A stretch of DNA of 8,820 nucleotides from DASZZZ01 sp036260375 (lineage in GTDB: Bacteria; Actinomycetota; CADDZG01; WHSQ01): assembly GCA_036260375.1 (NCBI GenBank), contig DASZZZ010000007.1:1-8820 (forward strand). Direction: 5' to 3'. The translations under genes were made by a program, and so were the position numbers. The notes beneath the pieces were generated by a model. The model made no database searches. It saw nothing but the letters and a program-made list of their open reading frames with translations, and was not told the origin of the DNA. The stretch's first letter is position 1. Every line of letters begins with the position of its first letter. Below, piece by piece: positions 1 through 6,444 of this stretch.

Positions 1-2
1 CG

Positions 3-512
3 GCGCGCGCTCCGGAGCGCGCGTACGCTCGCATCCTCGTCGGGACCGACGGCTCCGACACCGCGATGCGCGCGGTCGACGCGGCGGCGGCGCTTGCGGC
101 GGACCTCGACGCGGCGCTGCTCGTCGCGTGCGCGTTCGACCCGCCGTCGGAGCGGGAGCTCGACCGGCTCCGGGCCGACCCGGGCGACGTCGTGGGGTCG
201 TGGGGCGCGAGCCGCGACGCGGCGCGTGTGCCCGACGAGTTCCGCTGGCGCATCGCGGCCGCGGCCCAGGCCGAGGACGTGCTCGAGCGCGCCGCCGACC
301 GCGCCGCGGCGCAGGGGGCCGACCCCGAGGCCCGCACGCTGCGCGGCGACCCGGCCGAGGCGCTGCTCGCGGAGGCCGAGGGGAGCGACTACGACCTCCT
401 CGTCGTCGGGAGCGTGGGGATGACCGGAGCGCGCCGCTTCGCTCTCGGAAACGTCCCGCACCGCGTGTCCCACCACGCGACGGTCGACGTGCTCGTGTCG
501 AGGACCGCGTGA
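3..512 (+). CDS. Universal stress protein (UspA family), 5'-partial
   Basis: A UspA-domain protein, a small alpha/beta nucleotide-binding fold usually linked to stress or dormancy; individual targets are generally unknown. The reading frame is open from the left edge and no ATG, GTG or TTG precedes the first beta strand (RILVGTDGSD, encoded from about position 30), so the true start lies outside the window. An internal ATG at 66 would remove that strand and is not the start. Near the C-terminus the ATP-binding signature G-2x-G-9x-G is present as GSVGMTGARRFALG, followed by N rather than the usual S/T, and the protein ends in the typical DVLVSR strand. 169 residues are visible, somewhat more than a single Usp domain (about 140-150), with extra residues in the middle acidic/Arg-rich section. 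The few residues before the domain could be a short N-terminus or a linker from a preceding Usp domain. Its stop overlaps the next start by 4 bases, so the two genes are probably co-translated. Family certain; role unknown. Confidence 0.9.
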   Translation, partial: ARAPERAYARILVGTDGSDTAMRAVDAAAALAADLDAALLVACAFDPPSERELDRLRADPGDVVGSWGASRDAARVPDEFRWRIAAAAQAEDVLERAADRAAAQGADPEARTLRGDPAEALLAEAEGSDYDLLVVGSVGMTGARRFALGNVPHRVSHHATVDVLVSRTA

Positions 513-1279
513 GCGCTCGCTATCGCGCCCTGGCCGTCGCCGCGCACCCCGACGACGTCGAGTTCGGCTGCGCCGGCACGCTCGCCCGGTGGGCCGACGA
601 GGGCGCCGACGTCACCGTGTGCATCGTCACCGACGGCTCGACCGGGACGCAGGACCGCGACCTCATGGGGGAGCGGCTCGCCGCCGTGCGCCGCGCGGAG
701 AGCGAGGCCGCGGCCGCGGTCATCGGCGCGGCGCGCCTCGAGTGGCTCGGCTACCCCGACGGCTACGTCGAGTACACGCTCGATCTCCGGCGCGACCTCG
801 CGCGCGTGTTCCGCCGCCACCGGCCGCACCGCCTCGTCGTCATGGACGTGGCGCCGACGATCGAGGACCGCTTCGTCAACCATCCCGACCACCGCGCCGT
901 CGGACAGGCGTCGCTCGACGTGACGCTCACGGCGGGCACGACGCCGGGCCACTTCCCGGAGCTCCTCGACGAGGGGCTCGAGCCGTGGCGCGGCCTGCGG
1001 GAGCTGTGGATCATGGGACCCGGACGCAAGCCGGTCGCCGTCGACATCTCCGCGACGCTCGAGCGCAAGGTGCGCGCGCTGCTGTGCCACCGCAGCCAGG
1101 TCGGCGACGACGCCGACGCCATCGTGACGTGGGTGCGCCGGTTCTCGGCCGAGCTGGGCGCGGAGGCGGGCTACGCCCACGCGGAGACGTTCCGGGTCGT
1201 CACGCAGGGCCCCGGCTTCCACGACGACGCGCCCGACGACGTCGACCTCGCGGCGCCTCCGGCCGACCCGCGCGCGTGA
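509..1279 (+). CDS. PIG-L/LmbE-family zinc-dependent deacetylase
   Basis: A 256-residue protein of the PIG-L family, Zn hydrolases that remove N-acetyl groups from GlcNAc-type substrates (MshB in mycothiol, BshB in bacillithiol, PIG-L in GPI anchors). The start is GTG at 509, inside the GTGA overlap with the stress-protein stop; the frame is open further upstream but that part is antisense-like, Arg-rich shadow sequence. The N-terminal motif AAHPDD (H13, D15, D16) and the NHPDH motif (H125, H128) are both intact. By family precedent H13, D16 and H128 bind zinc and D15 is the general base. The region around HPDD (VEFGCAGTLARW) is closer to general LmbE/BshB proteins than to MshB, so the substrate cannot be named; a free sugar conjugate or small-molecule glycoside is likely. 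The last 20 or so residues are an acidic, Ala/Pro-rich tail outside the fold. No signal peptide is visible, so it is probably cytoplasmic. Confidence 0.9.
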   Translation: MSARYRALAVAAHPDDVEFGCAGTLARWADEGADVTVCIVTDGSTGTQDRDLMGERLAAVRRAESEAAAAVIGAARLEWLGYPDGYVEYTLDLRRDLARVFRRHRPHRLVVMDVAPTIEDRFVNHPDHRAVGQASLDVTLTAGTTPGHFPELLDEGLEPWRGLRELWIMGPGRKPVAVDISATLERKVRALLCHRSQVGDDADAIVTWVRRFSAELGAEAGYAHAETFRVVTQGPGFHDDAPDDVDLAAPPADPRA

Positions 1280-1280
1280 C

Positions 1281-1306
1281 GGCGGCGCGGAATGAACGTC
1301 GCCGCC
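1281..1306 (+). terminator. Hairpin just after the deacetylase gene
   Basis: A perfect 7-bp inverted repeat GGCGGCG (1281-1287) / CGCCGCC (1300-1306) with a 12-nt loop begins one base after the deacetylase stop codon. There is no T tract, as is common in very GC-rich genomes. It plausibly ends the stress protein/deacetylase transcript and separates it from sufB. Confidence 0.5.
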
Positions 1307-1330
1307 TCCCGGTTGTCCATGGTGCGAGAA

Positions 1331-1346
1331 GTTAGGGTGCCCTAAC
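1331..1346. promoter_or_regulatory. Perfect palindrome upstream of sufB, candidate operator
   Basis: GTTAGGG-TG-CCCTAAC is a perfect inverted repeat (7-bp arms, 2-bp centre), unusually A/T-containing for this sequence. It lies 59 bp before the sufB start and just upstream of a possible -10 element TAGACT (1357-1362), so it would cover the -35 area, a position typical for repression. The half-sites TTAGG/CCTAA match the outer half-sites of the DtxR/IdeR iron box, but the spacing here is 4 bp instead of 9, so the regulator is uncertain. Iron- or Fe-S-responsive control of sufB is a reasonable inference. Nothing in the window encodes the regulator. Confidence 0.5.
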
Positions 1347-1404
1347 CGGCGGCTGCTAGACTGGGGCTCCGCACCATCCGCACGACGCGATCGGAGGACC
1401 GTCC

Positions 1405-2838
1405 GTGGCGACGGAAGCCGAAGACCTCAAGGTCCAGCAGGAGAACGAGCGCGTACGCGCTCTCAAGGGCGCGTACAAGTACGGGTGGCACGACCGGACC
1501 GACTACGAGTTCGTCCCCGAGAAGGGGCTGTCGCACGCCGTCGTCGACAAGATGAGCGACCTCAAGGGCGAGCCGGACTGGATGCGCAAGTTCCGCCACA
1601 AGGCGCTCGACGTCTTCTACCGCAAGCCGATGCCGTCGTGGGGGGCGGACCTGACCGGCATCGACTTCGACGACATCTACTACTACATCAAGCCCATGGG
1701 CCAGGTGAAGTCGTGGGACGACATGCCCGAGGACATCAAGGCGACGTGGGACAAGCTCGGCATCCCGGAGGCGGAGAAGAACTACCTCGGCGGCGTCACG
1801 GCCCAGTACGAGAGCGAGGTCGTGTACCACAAGACGCAGGAGCAGCTCGAGCGCCGCGGGATCCTGTTCTGCGACATGGACACGGCGGTGCGCGAGTACC
1901 CCGACGTCGTCCGTAAGCACTTCGGCACGATCATCCCGCCGGCCGACAACAAGTTCTCGGCGCTGAACTCGGCGGCGTGGTCGGGCGGGTCGTTCATCTA
2001 CGTGCCGCCGAACACCGAGGTCGAGATCCCGCTCCAGGCGTACTTCCGCATCAACCAGGAGAACATGGGGCAGTTCGAGCGCACGCTGATCGTCGTCGAC
2101 GAGGGCAGCTACGTGCACTACGTCGAGGGCTGCTCGGCCCCCATCTACTCGAGCGACTCGCTACACTCCGCGGTCGTCGAGATCGTCGTCAAGCCGCACG
2201 CGCGCTGTCGCTACACGACGATCCAGAACTGGTCGAACAACGTCTACAACCTCGTGACGAAGCGGGCCGCGGCCTACGAGGGCGCCATCATGGAGTGGGT
2301 CGACGGCAACCTCGGCTCCAAGGTGACCATGAAGTACCCGAGCATCTACCTGCTCGGCGAGCACGCCCGCGGCGAGGTGCTGTCGATCGCGTACGCGGGC
2401 GAGGGCCAGCACCAGGACGCCGGCGGCAAGGTCATCCACGCGGCGCCGCACACGCAGTCGAGCATCACGTCGAAGTCGATCAGCAAGGACGGGGGCCGGG
2501 CCGGCTACCGCGGGCTCGTGCGCATCGACGAGGGGGCCGAGCGCTCCAAGTCGCACGTCATCTGCGACGCGCTGATCCTCGACGACAAGTCGCGCTCCGA
2601 CACCTATCCGTACATCGAGATCGAGGAGGAGTCGTCCGCGGTCAGCCATGAGGCGACCGTCTCCAAGGTCTCCGACGACCAGCTCTTCTACCTGATGTCG
2701 CGCGGCCTCGGCGAGACCGAGGCGATGCAGATGATCGTGCGCGGCTTCATCGAGCCGATCACCAAGGAGCTCCCGCTCGAGTACGCGGTCGAGCTCCAGC
2801 GCCTGGTCGAGCTGCAGATGGAGGGCTCGGTCGGGTAG
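1405..2838 (+). CDS. sufB: Fe-S cluster assembly scaffold protein SufB
   Basis: A 477-residue SufB, the scaffold subunit of the cytoplasmic SufBCD complex on which Fe-S clusters are built before transfer to apoproteins. The start is GTG at 1405, with GGAGG at 1393-1397 seven bases upstream. Length and sequence are full and collinear with the family: the ALNSAAWSGGSFIYVPP block, the beta-helix core with FERTLIVVDEGSYVHYVEGC, the GQHQDAGGK segment and the C-terminal helical domain. The cysteine and glutamate needed for cluster assembly in E. coli SufB (Cys405 and Glu434) correspond to C387 (in ICDALI) and E416 (in SHEATVSK); the spacing of 29 residues is identical. There is no intein, although some actinobacterial SufB proteins carry one. 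Oddly, no other suf gene adjoins it: the upstream gene is a deacetylase and a terminator follows directly, so partners SufC and SufD must be elsewhere or outside the window. Base use matches the neighbours. Confidence 0.97.
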   Translation: MATEAEDLKVQQENERVRALKGAYKYGWHDRTDYEFVPEKGLSHAVVDKMSDLKGEPDWMRKFRHKALDVFYRKPMPSWGADLTGIDFDDIYYYIKPMGQVKSWDDMPEDIKATWDKLGIPEAEKNYLGGVTAQYESEVVYHKTQEQLERRGILFCDMDTAVREYPDVVRKHFGTIIPPADNKFSALNSAAWSGGSFIYVPPNTEVEIPLQAYFRINQENMGQFERTLIVVDEGSYVHYVEGCSAPIYSSDSLHSAVVEIVVKPHARCRYTTIQNWSNNVYNLVTKRAAAYEGAIMEWVDGNLGSKVTMKYPSIYLLGEHARGEVLSIAYAGEGQHQDAGGKVIHAAPHTQSSITSKSISKDGGRAGYRGLVRIDEGAERSKSHVICDALILDDKSRSDTYPYIEIEEESSAVSHEATVSKVSDDQLFYLMSRGLGETEAMQMIVRGFIEPITKELPLEYAVELQRLVELQMEGSVG

Positions 2839-2864
2839 CGGTACCTGCGACCGACGAAGGACTT

Positions 2865-2890
2865 CGAGGGGGCCGGCGACGGCCCCCTCG
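2865..2890 (+). terminator. Strong intrinsic-type terminator after sufB
   Basis: A perfect 10-bp stem CGAGGGGGCC (2865-2874) / GGCCCCCTCG (2881-2890) closes a 6-nt loop, 26 bp after the sufB stop. No clean T tract follows. Its position between sufB and the next promoter supports sufB being transcribed alone or last in its unit. Confidence 0.75.
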
Positions 2891-2910
2891 GCGCGCCTGG
2901 TCTGCCTCGC

Positions 2911-2939
2911 TTGCCCTACGGCCCCCCGGGGGCTATGGT
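2911..2939 (+). promoter_or_regulatory. Sigma70-type promoter for the response-regulator unit
   Basis: TTGCCC (2911-2916) and TATGGT (2934-2939) are separated by exactly 17 bp; each hexamer matches the housekeeping consensus at 4 of 6 positions. The transcript would start near 2946, giving a leader of about 70 nt before the ATG at 3018. The spacer holds a run of six C followed by five G, which may form a small hairpin or bend the spacer. Confidence 0.55.
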
Positions 2940-2942
2940 CTG

Positions 2943-2964
2943 GGCCGGTCGAGACGGCCGGTCG
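2943..2964. repeat. 9-bp direct repeat at the putative transcription start
   Basis: GGCCGGTCG occurs at 2943-2951 and again at 2956-2964, a 13-bp period, directly downstream of the -10 element. It could be a repressor site or a short leader structure (GGCCG/CGGCC can pair). The sequence is GC-only apart from the central bases, so chance is a real alternative. Confidence 0.3.
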
Positions 2965-3017
2965 CGCCCACTTCTTCCGTCTCGGTGCGCGCCGTTGCTC
3001 GTGTGTCTGGAGGAGGG

Positions 3018-3518
3018 ATGGTACCGACGTCGTACTGCCTGTCCTGCGACCGCAAGGTCGAGGTCGGCGCCGACGTTCGCAGGTGCCCGGTATGCGGCGC
3101 CGAGCTGGTGCAGACGTTCGACCCAGACGGAGACGCGCGCGCGCCGGCGGCGCGCAGCGTCCTCGTGGTCGACGACGACGAGGACATCCGCCACGCGCTG
3201 CGGCTCCTGTTCGAGGTCGAGGAGTTCGAGGTCGTCGGCGAGGCCGCGAACGGGACCGACGCGGTGTGGCTCGCGGCGTCGTGCCGCCCGGCGCTGATCG
3301 TCCTCGACTACGCGATGCCCGGCATGACCGGGGAGCAGACCGCCGTGCTCCTGCGCAAGATCCTGCCCGAGGCGCGCATCGTGGCGTTCTCTGCCATCCT
3401 CGACGAGAAGCCCCCGTGGGCGGACGCGTACCTCAACAAGGACCGCATCGGCGAGATCGCGCCGTTGCTGGCCCGGCTCGTGGCGTCGGGCGCGGCCGCG
3501 GCCGAGGCGGCGTCGTGA
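3018..3518 (+). CDS. Receiver-only response regulator with N-terminal zinc ribbon
   Basis: A 166-residue protein. Residues 6-30 form a zinc ribbon with C7/C10 and C23/C26 (CLSC...CPVC). Residues 47 to about 152 form a CheY-like receiver with acidic residues D52/D53, phosphoacceptor D97 (in IVLDYAMPG), switch residue S125 and K141. All catalytic positions are present, so it should be phosphorylated by a histidine kinase, none of which is in the window. There is no DNA-binding or enzymatic output domain; the C-terminus is a short Ala-rich tail, so output is probably through a protein partner, with the ribbon a likely contact surface. ATG 3018 is chosen because the ribbon begins at once after it and GGAGG lies at 3009-3013; in-frame GTGs at 2985 and 3003 are possible but lack a better ribosome site. 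The stop overlaps the next start by 4 bases. Confidence 0.88.
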   Translation: MVPTSYCLSCDRKVEVGADVRRCPVCGAELVQTFDPDGDARAPAARSVLVVDDDEDIRHALRLLFEVEEFEVVGEAANGTDAVWLAASCRPALIVLDYAMPGMTGEQTAVLLRKILPEARIVAFSAILDEKPPWADAYLNKDRIGEIAPLLARLVASGAAAAEAAS

Positions 3519-3688
3519 CGGTCCGCTTCGTGTGCCCCGTGTGCGGGCGCAAGACCGTCGAGGTGCCGCGCCTGGTCGCGGACGACTCGCGCTCGCGCTC
3601 CGCGGCGGAGCGGACGAGCGACCAGCCGCTGGGGGCGCCGCCCGCGTGCACGAACGGGCACGCACCGGCGACGATGCGCCCGGCCTAG
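3515..3688 (+). CDS. 57-residue zinc-ribbon protein
   Basis: A small ORF starting at GTG 3515 within the GTGA overlap with the response regulator, ending at TAG 3686-3688. It carries CPVCG (C7, C10) near the start and CTNGH (C45, H49) near the end, a complete CxxC...CxxxH set for one zinc ion. The loop between is charged and Ser/Arg-rich (about residues 22-37). Translational coupling to the regulator, which has its own zinc ribbon, suggests the two work together, for example as interacting zinc-ribbon partners. No specific function is recognised. Support for it being real: intact metal ligands, the coupled start, and a stop immediately before the convergent gene. Too short for family assignment by eye. 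Confidence 0.68.
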   Translation: MTVRFVCPVCGRKTVEVPRLVADDSRSRSAAERTSDQPLGAPPACTNGHAPATMRPA

Positions 3689-4569
3689 ACCGCGGCGCGC
3701 GCGTCGTCGAGCGCGCGCAGCCAGCGCTCGAGCTCGGGGCGCACCGGAGCCCGCCTGCGCAGCAACCCCGGCGCGGCGCGCACCCACTGCGCGAGCCCGG
3801 CACGCGCGCCGCCGTCGCGCGCCGCGCGCAGCGCCGCGCCTCCGGTGTGCGCGAGCGCGACGCTCAGGGGACGCCTGAGCCATGCGACCGCGAGGTCGTT
3901 GCGGACGACGTTGCGCGTGCGCTGAGCGCGGTCGTGGGACACGTCGGGATGATGGTGCGCGACGACGTCGTCGACGTAGCACAGCTCCCACCCCCGCGCC
4001 GCGAGGTCGATCGCCAGCAGCGCCTCCTCGCCGCCGACGCCGGCGCGCGCGTCGAAGCCTCCGACCGAGGCGAACGCGCGCACGCGCACGATCGCCCCGC
4101 ACGCCACGAACCCGAGCACGCGTGGGCCGGGCAGCGCCGGATCGCGGGGCAGCGGGCTCGCCGCCATCGCGGCCGACGTCGGATCGAGCCGGCCCGCCGC
4201 CCCGACGAGCACGCGCGCCGCGACGAGCCCGAGGCGGGGGTGGGCGTCGAACAGCTCGACCGCGCGCGCGAGGGCGCCGGGGGCCCACCACGAGTCGTCG
4301 TCGGCGAACGCGACCACCGGCGTCAGCGCGCGCTCGACGCCCGCATTGCGGGCCGCGGGGCCGACGTTGCCGCCGAGCGCCACGACGTCGACCCCGCGAT
4401 GGGACGCCGCGACCGCGCCGGGCGTGCCGTCGGTCGAACCGTTGTCGACGACGACGACGCGCGGACGCTCGGGCAGCGCGGCGAGCTCGCCGAGCGTGCG
4501 CAGCAGCGACGTGCGGCGGTCGCGGGTGATGACGACGACGGCGACGGGAGCGGGGGTCACGGGCGACAT
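3685..4569 (-). CDS. Family 2 glycosyltransferase (GT-A fold)
   Basis: A 294-residue GT2-type enzyme that would transfer a sugar from a nucleotide-sugar donor to a glycan, lipid or other acceptor. The N-terminal GT-A half shows the strand VAVVVITRDR (residues 9-18), VVVVDNGSTDGT (38-49), GNVGPAARNAG (67-77) and the metal-binding DDD at 90-92. Further on, GGEEALLAIDLAARGW supplies the acidic ED-like site, and an HHHPD segment follows as in rhamnosyltransferase-like members. No membrane segment is evident, so it is probably cytoplasmic or membrane-associated through its basic C-terminal region. The start is taken as ATG 4569 because the fold begins there; a GTG three codons upstream is an alternative, and the frame stays open far upstream only as antisense of the divergent gene. 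No good ribosome site is seen. It is divergent to the carbamoyltransferase, suggesting shared control; donor and acceptor are unknown. Confidence 0.88.
   Translation of the reverse strand: MSPVTPAPVAVVVITRDRRTSLLRTLGELAALPERPRVVVVDNGSTDGTPGAVAASHRGVDVVALGGNVGPAARNAGVERALTPVVAFADDDSWWAPGALARAVELFDAHPRLGLVAARVLVGAAGRLDPTSAAMAASPLPRDPALPGPRVLGFVACGAIVRVRAFASVGGFDARAGVGGEEALLAIDLAARGWELCYVDDVVAHHHPDVSHDRAQRTRNVVRNDLAVAWLRRPLSVALAHTGGAALRAARDGGARAGLAQWVRAAPGLLRRRAPVRPELERWLRALDDARAAV
3695..3718 (+). terminator. Possible hairpin ending the response-regulator transcript
   Basis: An inverted repeat of alternating GC (8-bp arms 3695-3702 and 3711-3718, 8-nt loop) lies 7 bp after the zinc-ribbon stop, inside the 3' end of the convergent glycosyltransferase gene. 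It could act as a terminator for the plus-strand unit. Alternating GC arms arise easily by chance here, so support is weak. Confidence 0.3.
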
Positions 4570-4755
4570 GTTGCCCACATCGGACGACTTCTTCACTGAG
4601 AAGCAAACCCGGCGCGTCTCCGGCGCGTCACCTTCTGCCCATAAAGAAATTCCCATGCCGGTTTGGCGGAGCGAGCGTCGTGGTATGGCACGGACGCCGG
4701 CAGCCTGCGCTCGGGGCGCCGCCGTCCCCGCCCCTCGACCGGGAGGTCCCCGCGA
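4570..4755. promoter_or_regulatory. Divergent control region between GT2 and carbamoyltransferase genes
   Basis: A 186-bp gene-free stretch between two divergent starts. It has the most A/T-rich run of the window (around 4640-4652, ATAAAGAAATT). A weak plus-strand promoter can be drawn as TTTGGC (4662-4667) and TATGGC (4684-4689), spacer 16 bp with an extended TG upstream of the -10; the A/T run would then sit where an UP element is expected. No convincing minus-strand promoter was found. The ribosome site for the carbamoyltransferase, GGGAGG, is at 4741-4746. Confidence 0.45.
4609..4629. repeat. 10-bp direct repeat in the divergent region
   Basis: CCGGCGCGTC occurs at 4609-4618 and 4620-4629, so the copies are 11 bp apart, about one helical turn. 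Tandem sites on the same face of DNA between divergent genes are typical of a transcription-factor operator. Identity of the factor is unknown. Confidence 0.35.
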
Positions 4756-6423
4756 ATGCGAGTGCTCGGCGTCAACGCGGTGTTCCACGATCCGGCCGCC
4801 GCAGTCGTCGTCGACGGCCGCATCGTCGCCGCCGCCGAGGAGGAGCGCTTCAGCCGCCGCAAGCACGGCAAGCGCCCGGTTCCGTTCTCGACCTGGGAGC
4901 TGCCCGAGCGCGCCGCGGCGTGGTGCCTCGAGGCCGCCGGGATCGCGCCGGAAGACGTCGACGTCGTCGCGTACTCCTATGACCCGGCGCTGGCGCCGGA
5001 CCCGGGTCCCGACGTCACGGCCGACGCCTGGGAGGGCCTGCGCACGCTGTACGCCCGGCGCGCGCCCCGCTTCCTCGCGACCGCCCTCCCGGGGATCGAC
5101 CCGGCCGCGGTGCGCTTCGTCCCGCACCACGTCGCGCACGCGGCGTCGGCGTACCTCGCCGCGCCGCACGAGAGGTCCGCGGTGATGGTGCTCGACGGCC
5201 GCGGCGAGCGGACGTCGTACCTCGCCGGGGCCGCGCGCGACGGCGACCTAGAGGTCCTCGCGACGCAGTCGCTGCCGCACTCGCTCGGCCTCCTGTACGA
5301 GGACGCCACGGAGCACCTCGGCTTCCTGCGGTCGTGCGACGAGTACAAGGTCATGGCGCTCGCGTCGTACGGACGCCCCGCGTTCCTCGACGAGCTGCGC
5401 CGGGCGGTGCGGGTCACGGGCGGCGGGTTCGAGGTCGACCCGGTCGAGTGGGGCGCGCTCGCCAAGCGGCGGGCGCCGGAGCGCGACTGGGAGCCGGAGC
5501 ACGCCGACCTCGCCGCGAGCCTCCAGGCGCGCGTCGAGGAGGTCCTGCTCGAGCTCGCGGGATGGCTGCACGGCCGCACCGGCGCGGAGATCCTCACGCT
5601 CGCGGGCGGCGTGGCGCTCAACTGCGTCGCCAACAGCCGCCTGTGGCGCGAGTCGCCGTTCGAGACGATCTGGGTCCAGCCCGCCGCCGGCGACGCCGGC
5701 ACCGCGCTCGGGGCCGCGCTCTACGCCGCGCACGAGGGCGGCGACACGGTCGAGCCGATGCGCACGACGGCGCTCGGGCGGTCGTGGGACGACGCCGCGC
5801 TCGAGCGCGCGCTGCGCACCGCGCGCGTCCCGTACGAGCGTCCCGACGACGTCGCCCGAGCCGTCGCCGAGGTCGTCGCGCGCGACGGCGTCGTGGCGTG
5901 GTTCCAGGGGCGCAGCGAGTGGGGGCCGCGCGCGCTCGGCCACCGCAGCCTACTCGCCAACGCGACCCGCGCCGCGAACCTCGAGCGCCTCAACGACGTC
6001 AAGGGCCGCGAGCAGTTCCGTCCCGTCGCGCCCATGGTGCTCGCCGAGCGCGCCCACGAGCTGTTCGACGGTCCGCTGCCGAGCCCGTACATGCTCTTCA
6101 CGCACCGCGTGCGGCCCGCGTGGCGCGACCGCATCCCCGCGGTCGTCCACGTCGACGGGACCGCGCGCGTCCAGACCGTCGACGCCGCCGACGAGCCGCT
6201 CGTCGCGCGCATGCTCGCGGCCGTCGAGCGCCTCACGGGCGTCCCCGTCGTCGTGAACACGAGCCTCAACACCGCCGGCCGCCCGATGGTCGACGACCCG
6301 CGCGATGCGCTCGAGTGCTTCGGCTCGTCGCCGATCGACGCGCTCGTGATGGGCCCGTTCCTGGTGCGCCGGCCGGGTTCTTCGGTCGCCGCCCGGCGCG
6401 CTGAGGAGGCCGTCGCGGTCTGA
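4756..6423 (+). CDS. Carbamoyltransferase, TobZ/CmcH/NodU family
   Basis: A 555-residue O-carbamoyltransferase. Family members make carbamoyl-adenylate from carbamoyl phosphate and ATP in a YrdC-like domain and pass the carbamoyl group to a hydroxyl of a sugar or natural product in a Kae1-like domain. The Kae1-like half starts at VLGVNAVFHDPAAAVV. The iron ligands are recognisable as H124 and H128 (HHVAH), D147 (VLDGRGE) and probably D313 (GDAG); spacings match TobZ (H114, H118, D137). The C-terminal half has GRSEWGPRALGHRSLLAN, KGREQFRPVAPMVL and VVVNTSLNTAGRPMV, all family hallmarks. Length is normal to slightly short. The start is ATG 4756, with GGGAGG nine bases upstream. It is the first gene of a plus-strand unit with the Asp-rich peptide and the JmjC oxygenase. 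The acceptor is not deducible; candidates are a glycan made with the flanking glycosyltransferases, or hydroxyls on the neighbouring peptide. Confidence 0.93.
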   Translation: MRVLGVNAVFHDPAAAVVVDGRIVAAAEEERFSRRKHGKRPVPFSTWELPERAAAWCLEAAGIAPEDVDVVAYSYDPALAPDPGPDVTADAWEGLRTLYARRAPRFLATALPGIDPAAVRFVPHHVAHAASAYLAAPHERSAVMVLDGRGERTSYLAGAARDGDLEVLATQSLPHSLGLLYEDATEHLGFLRSCDEYKVMALASYGRPAFLDELRRAVRVTGGGFEVDPVEWGALAKRRAPERDWEPEHADLAASLQARVEEVLLELAGWLHGRTGAEILTLAGGVALNCVANSRLWRESPFETIWVQPAAGDAGTALGAALYAAHEGGDTVEPMRTTALGRSWDDAALERALRTARVPYERPDDVARAVAEVVARDGVVAWFQGRSEWGPRALGHRSLLANATRAANLERLNDVKGREQFRPVAPMVLAERAHELFDGPLPSPYMLFTHRVRPAWRDRIPAVVHVDGTARVQTVDAADEPLVARMLAAVERLTGVPVVVNTSLNTAGRPMVDDPRDALECFGSSPIDALVMGPFLVRRPGSSVAARRAEEAVAV

Positions 6424-6444
6424 GGCGCCGGGCATGCCGCCGTT

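Noticed and set aside
4..23. 20-bp perfect palindrome CGCGCGCTCCGGAGCGCGCG at the left edge
   Set aside because: It lies within what appears to be stress-protein coding sequence, consists almost only of GC, has no loop, and cannot be judged without sequence to the left.
389..1222. Minus-strand ORF antisense to the deacetylase
   Set aside because: No recognisable motif; overlaps the stress protein and PIG-L genes, which both show complete signatures.
1342..2118. Minus-strand ORF antisense to sufB
   Set aside because: Val/Asp/Arg-rich shadow typical of GC-rich codon periodicity; sufB on the plus strand is unmistakable.
3515..3688. Toxin-antitoxin or anti-sigma partner for the small zinc-ribbon protein
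   Set aside because: No toxin, sigma factor or antitoxin-like DNA-binding sequence adjoins it; the zinc ligands and coupling to a receiver are all that can be said.
3308..4606. Long minus-strand ORF (432 codons) over the response regulator and GT2 genes
   Set aside because: Arg/Ala-rich, low-complexity translation with no motif; it is the off-frame shadow of the GT2 gene, which shows a full set of family motifs in another frame.
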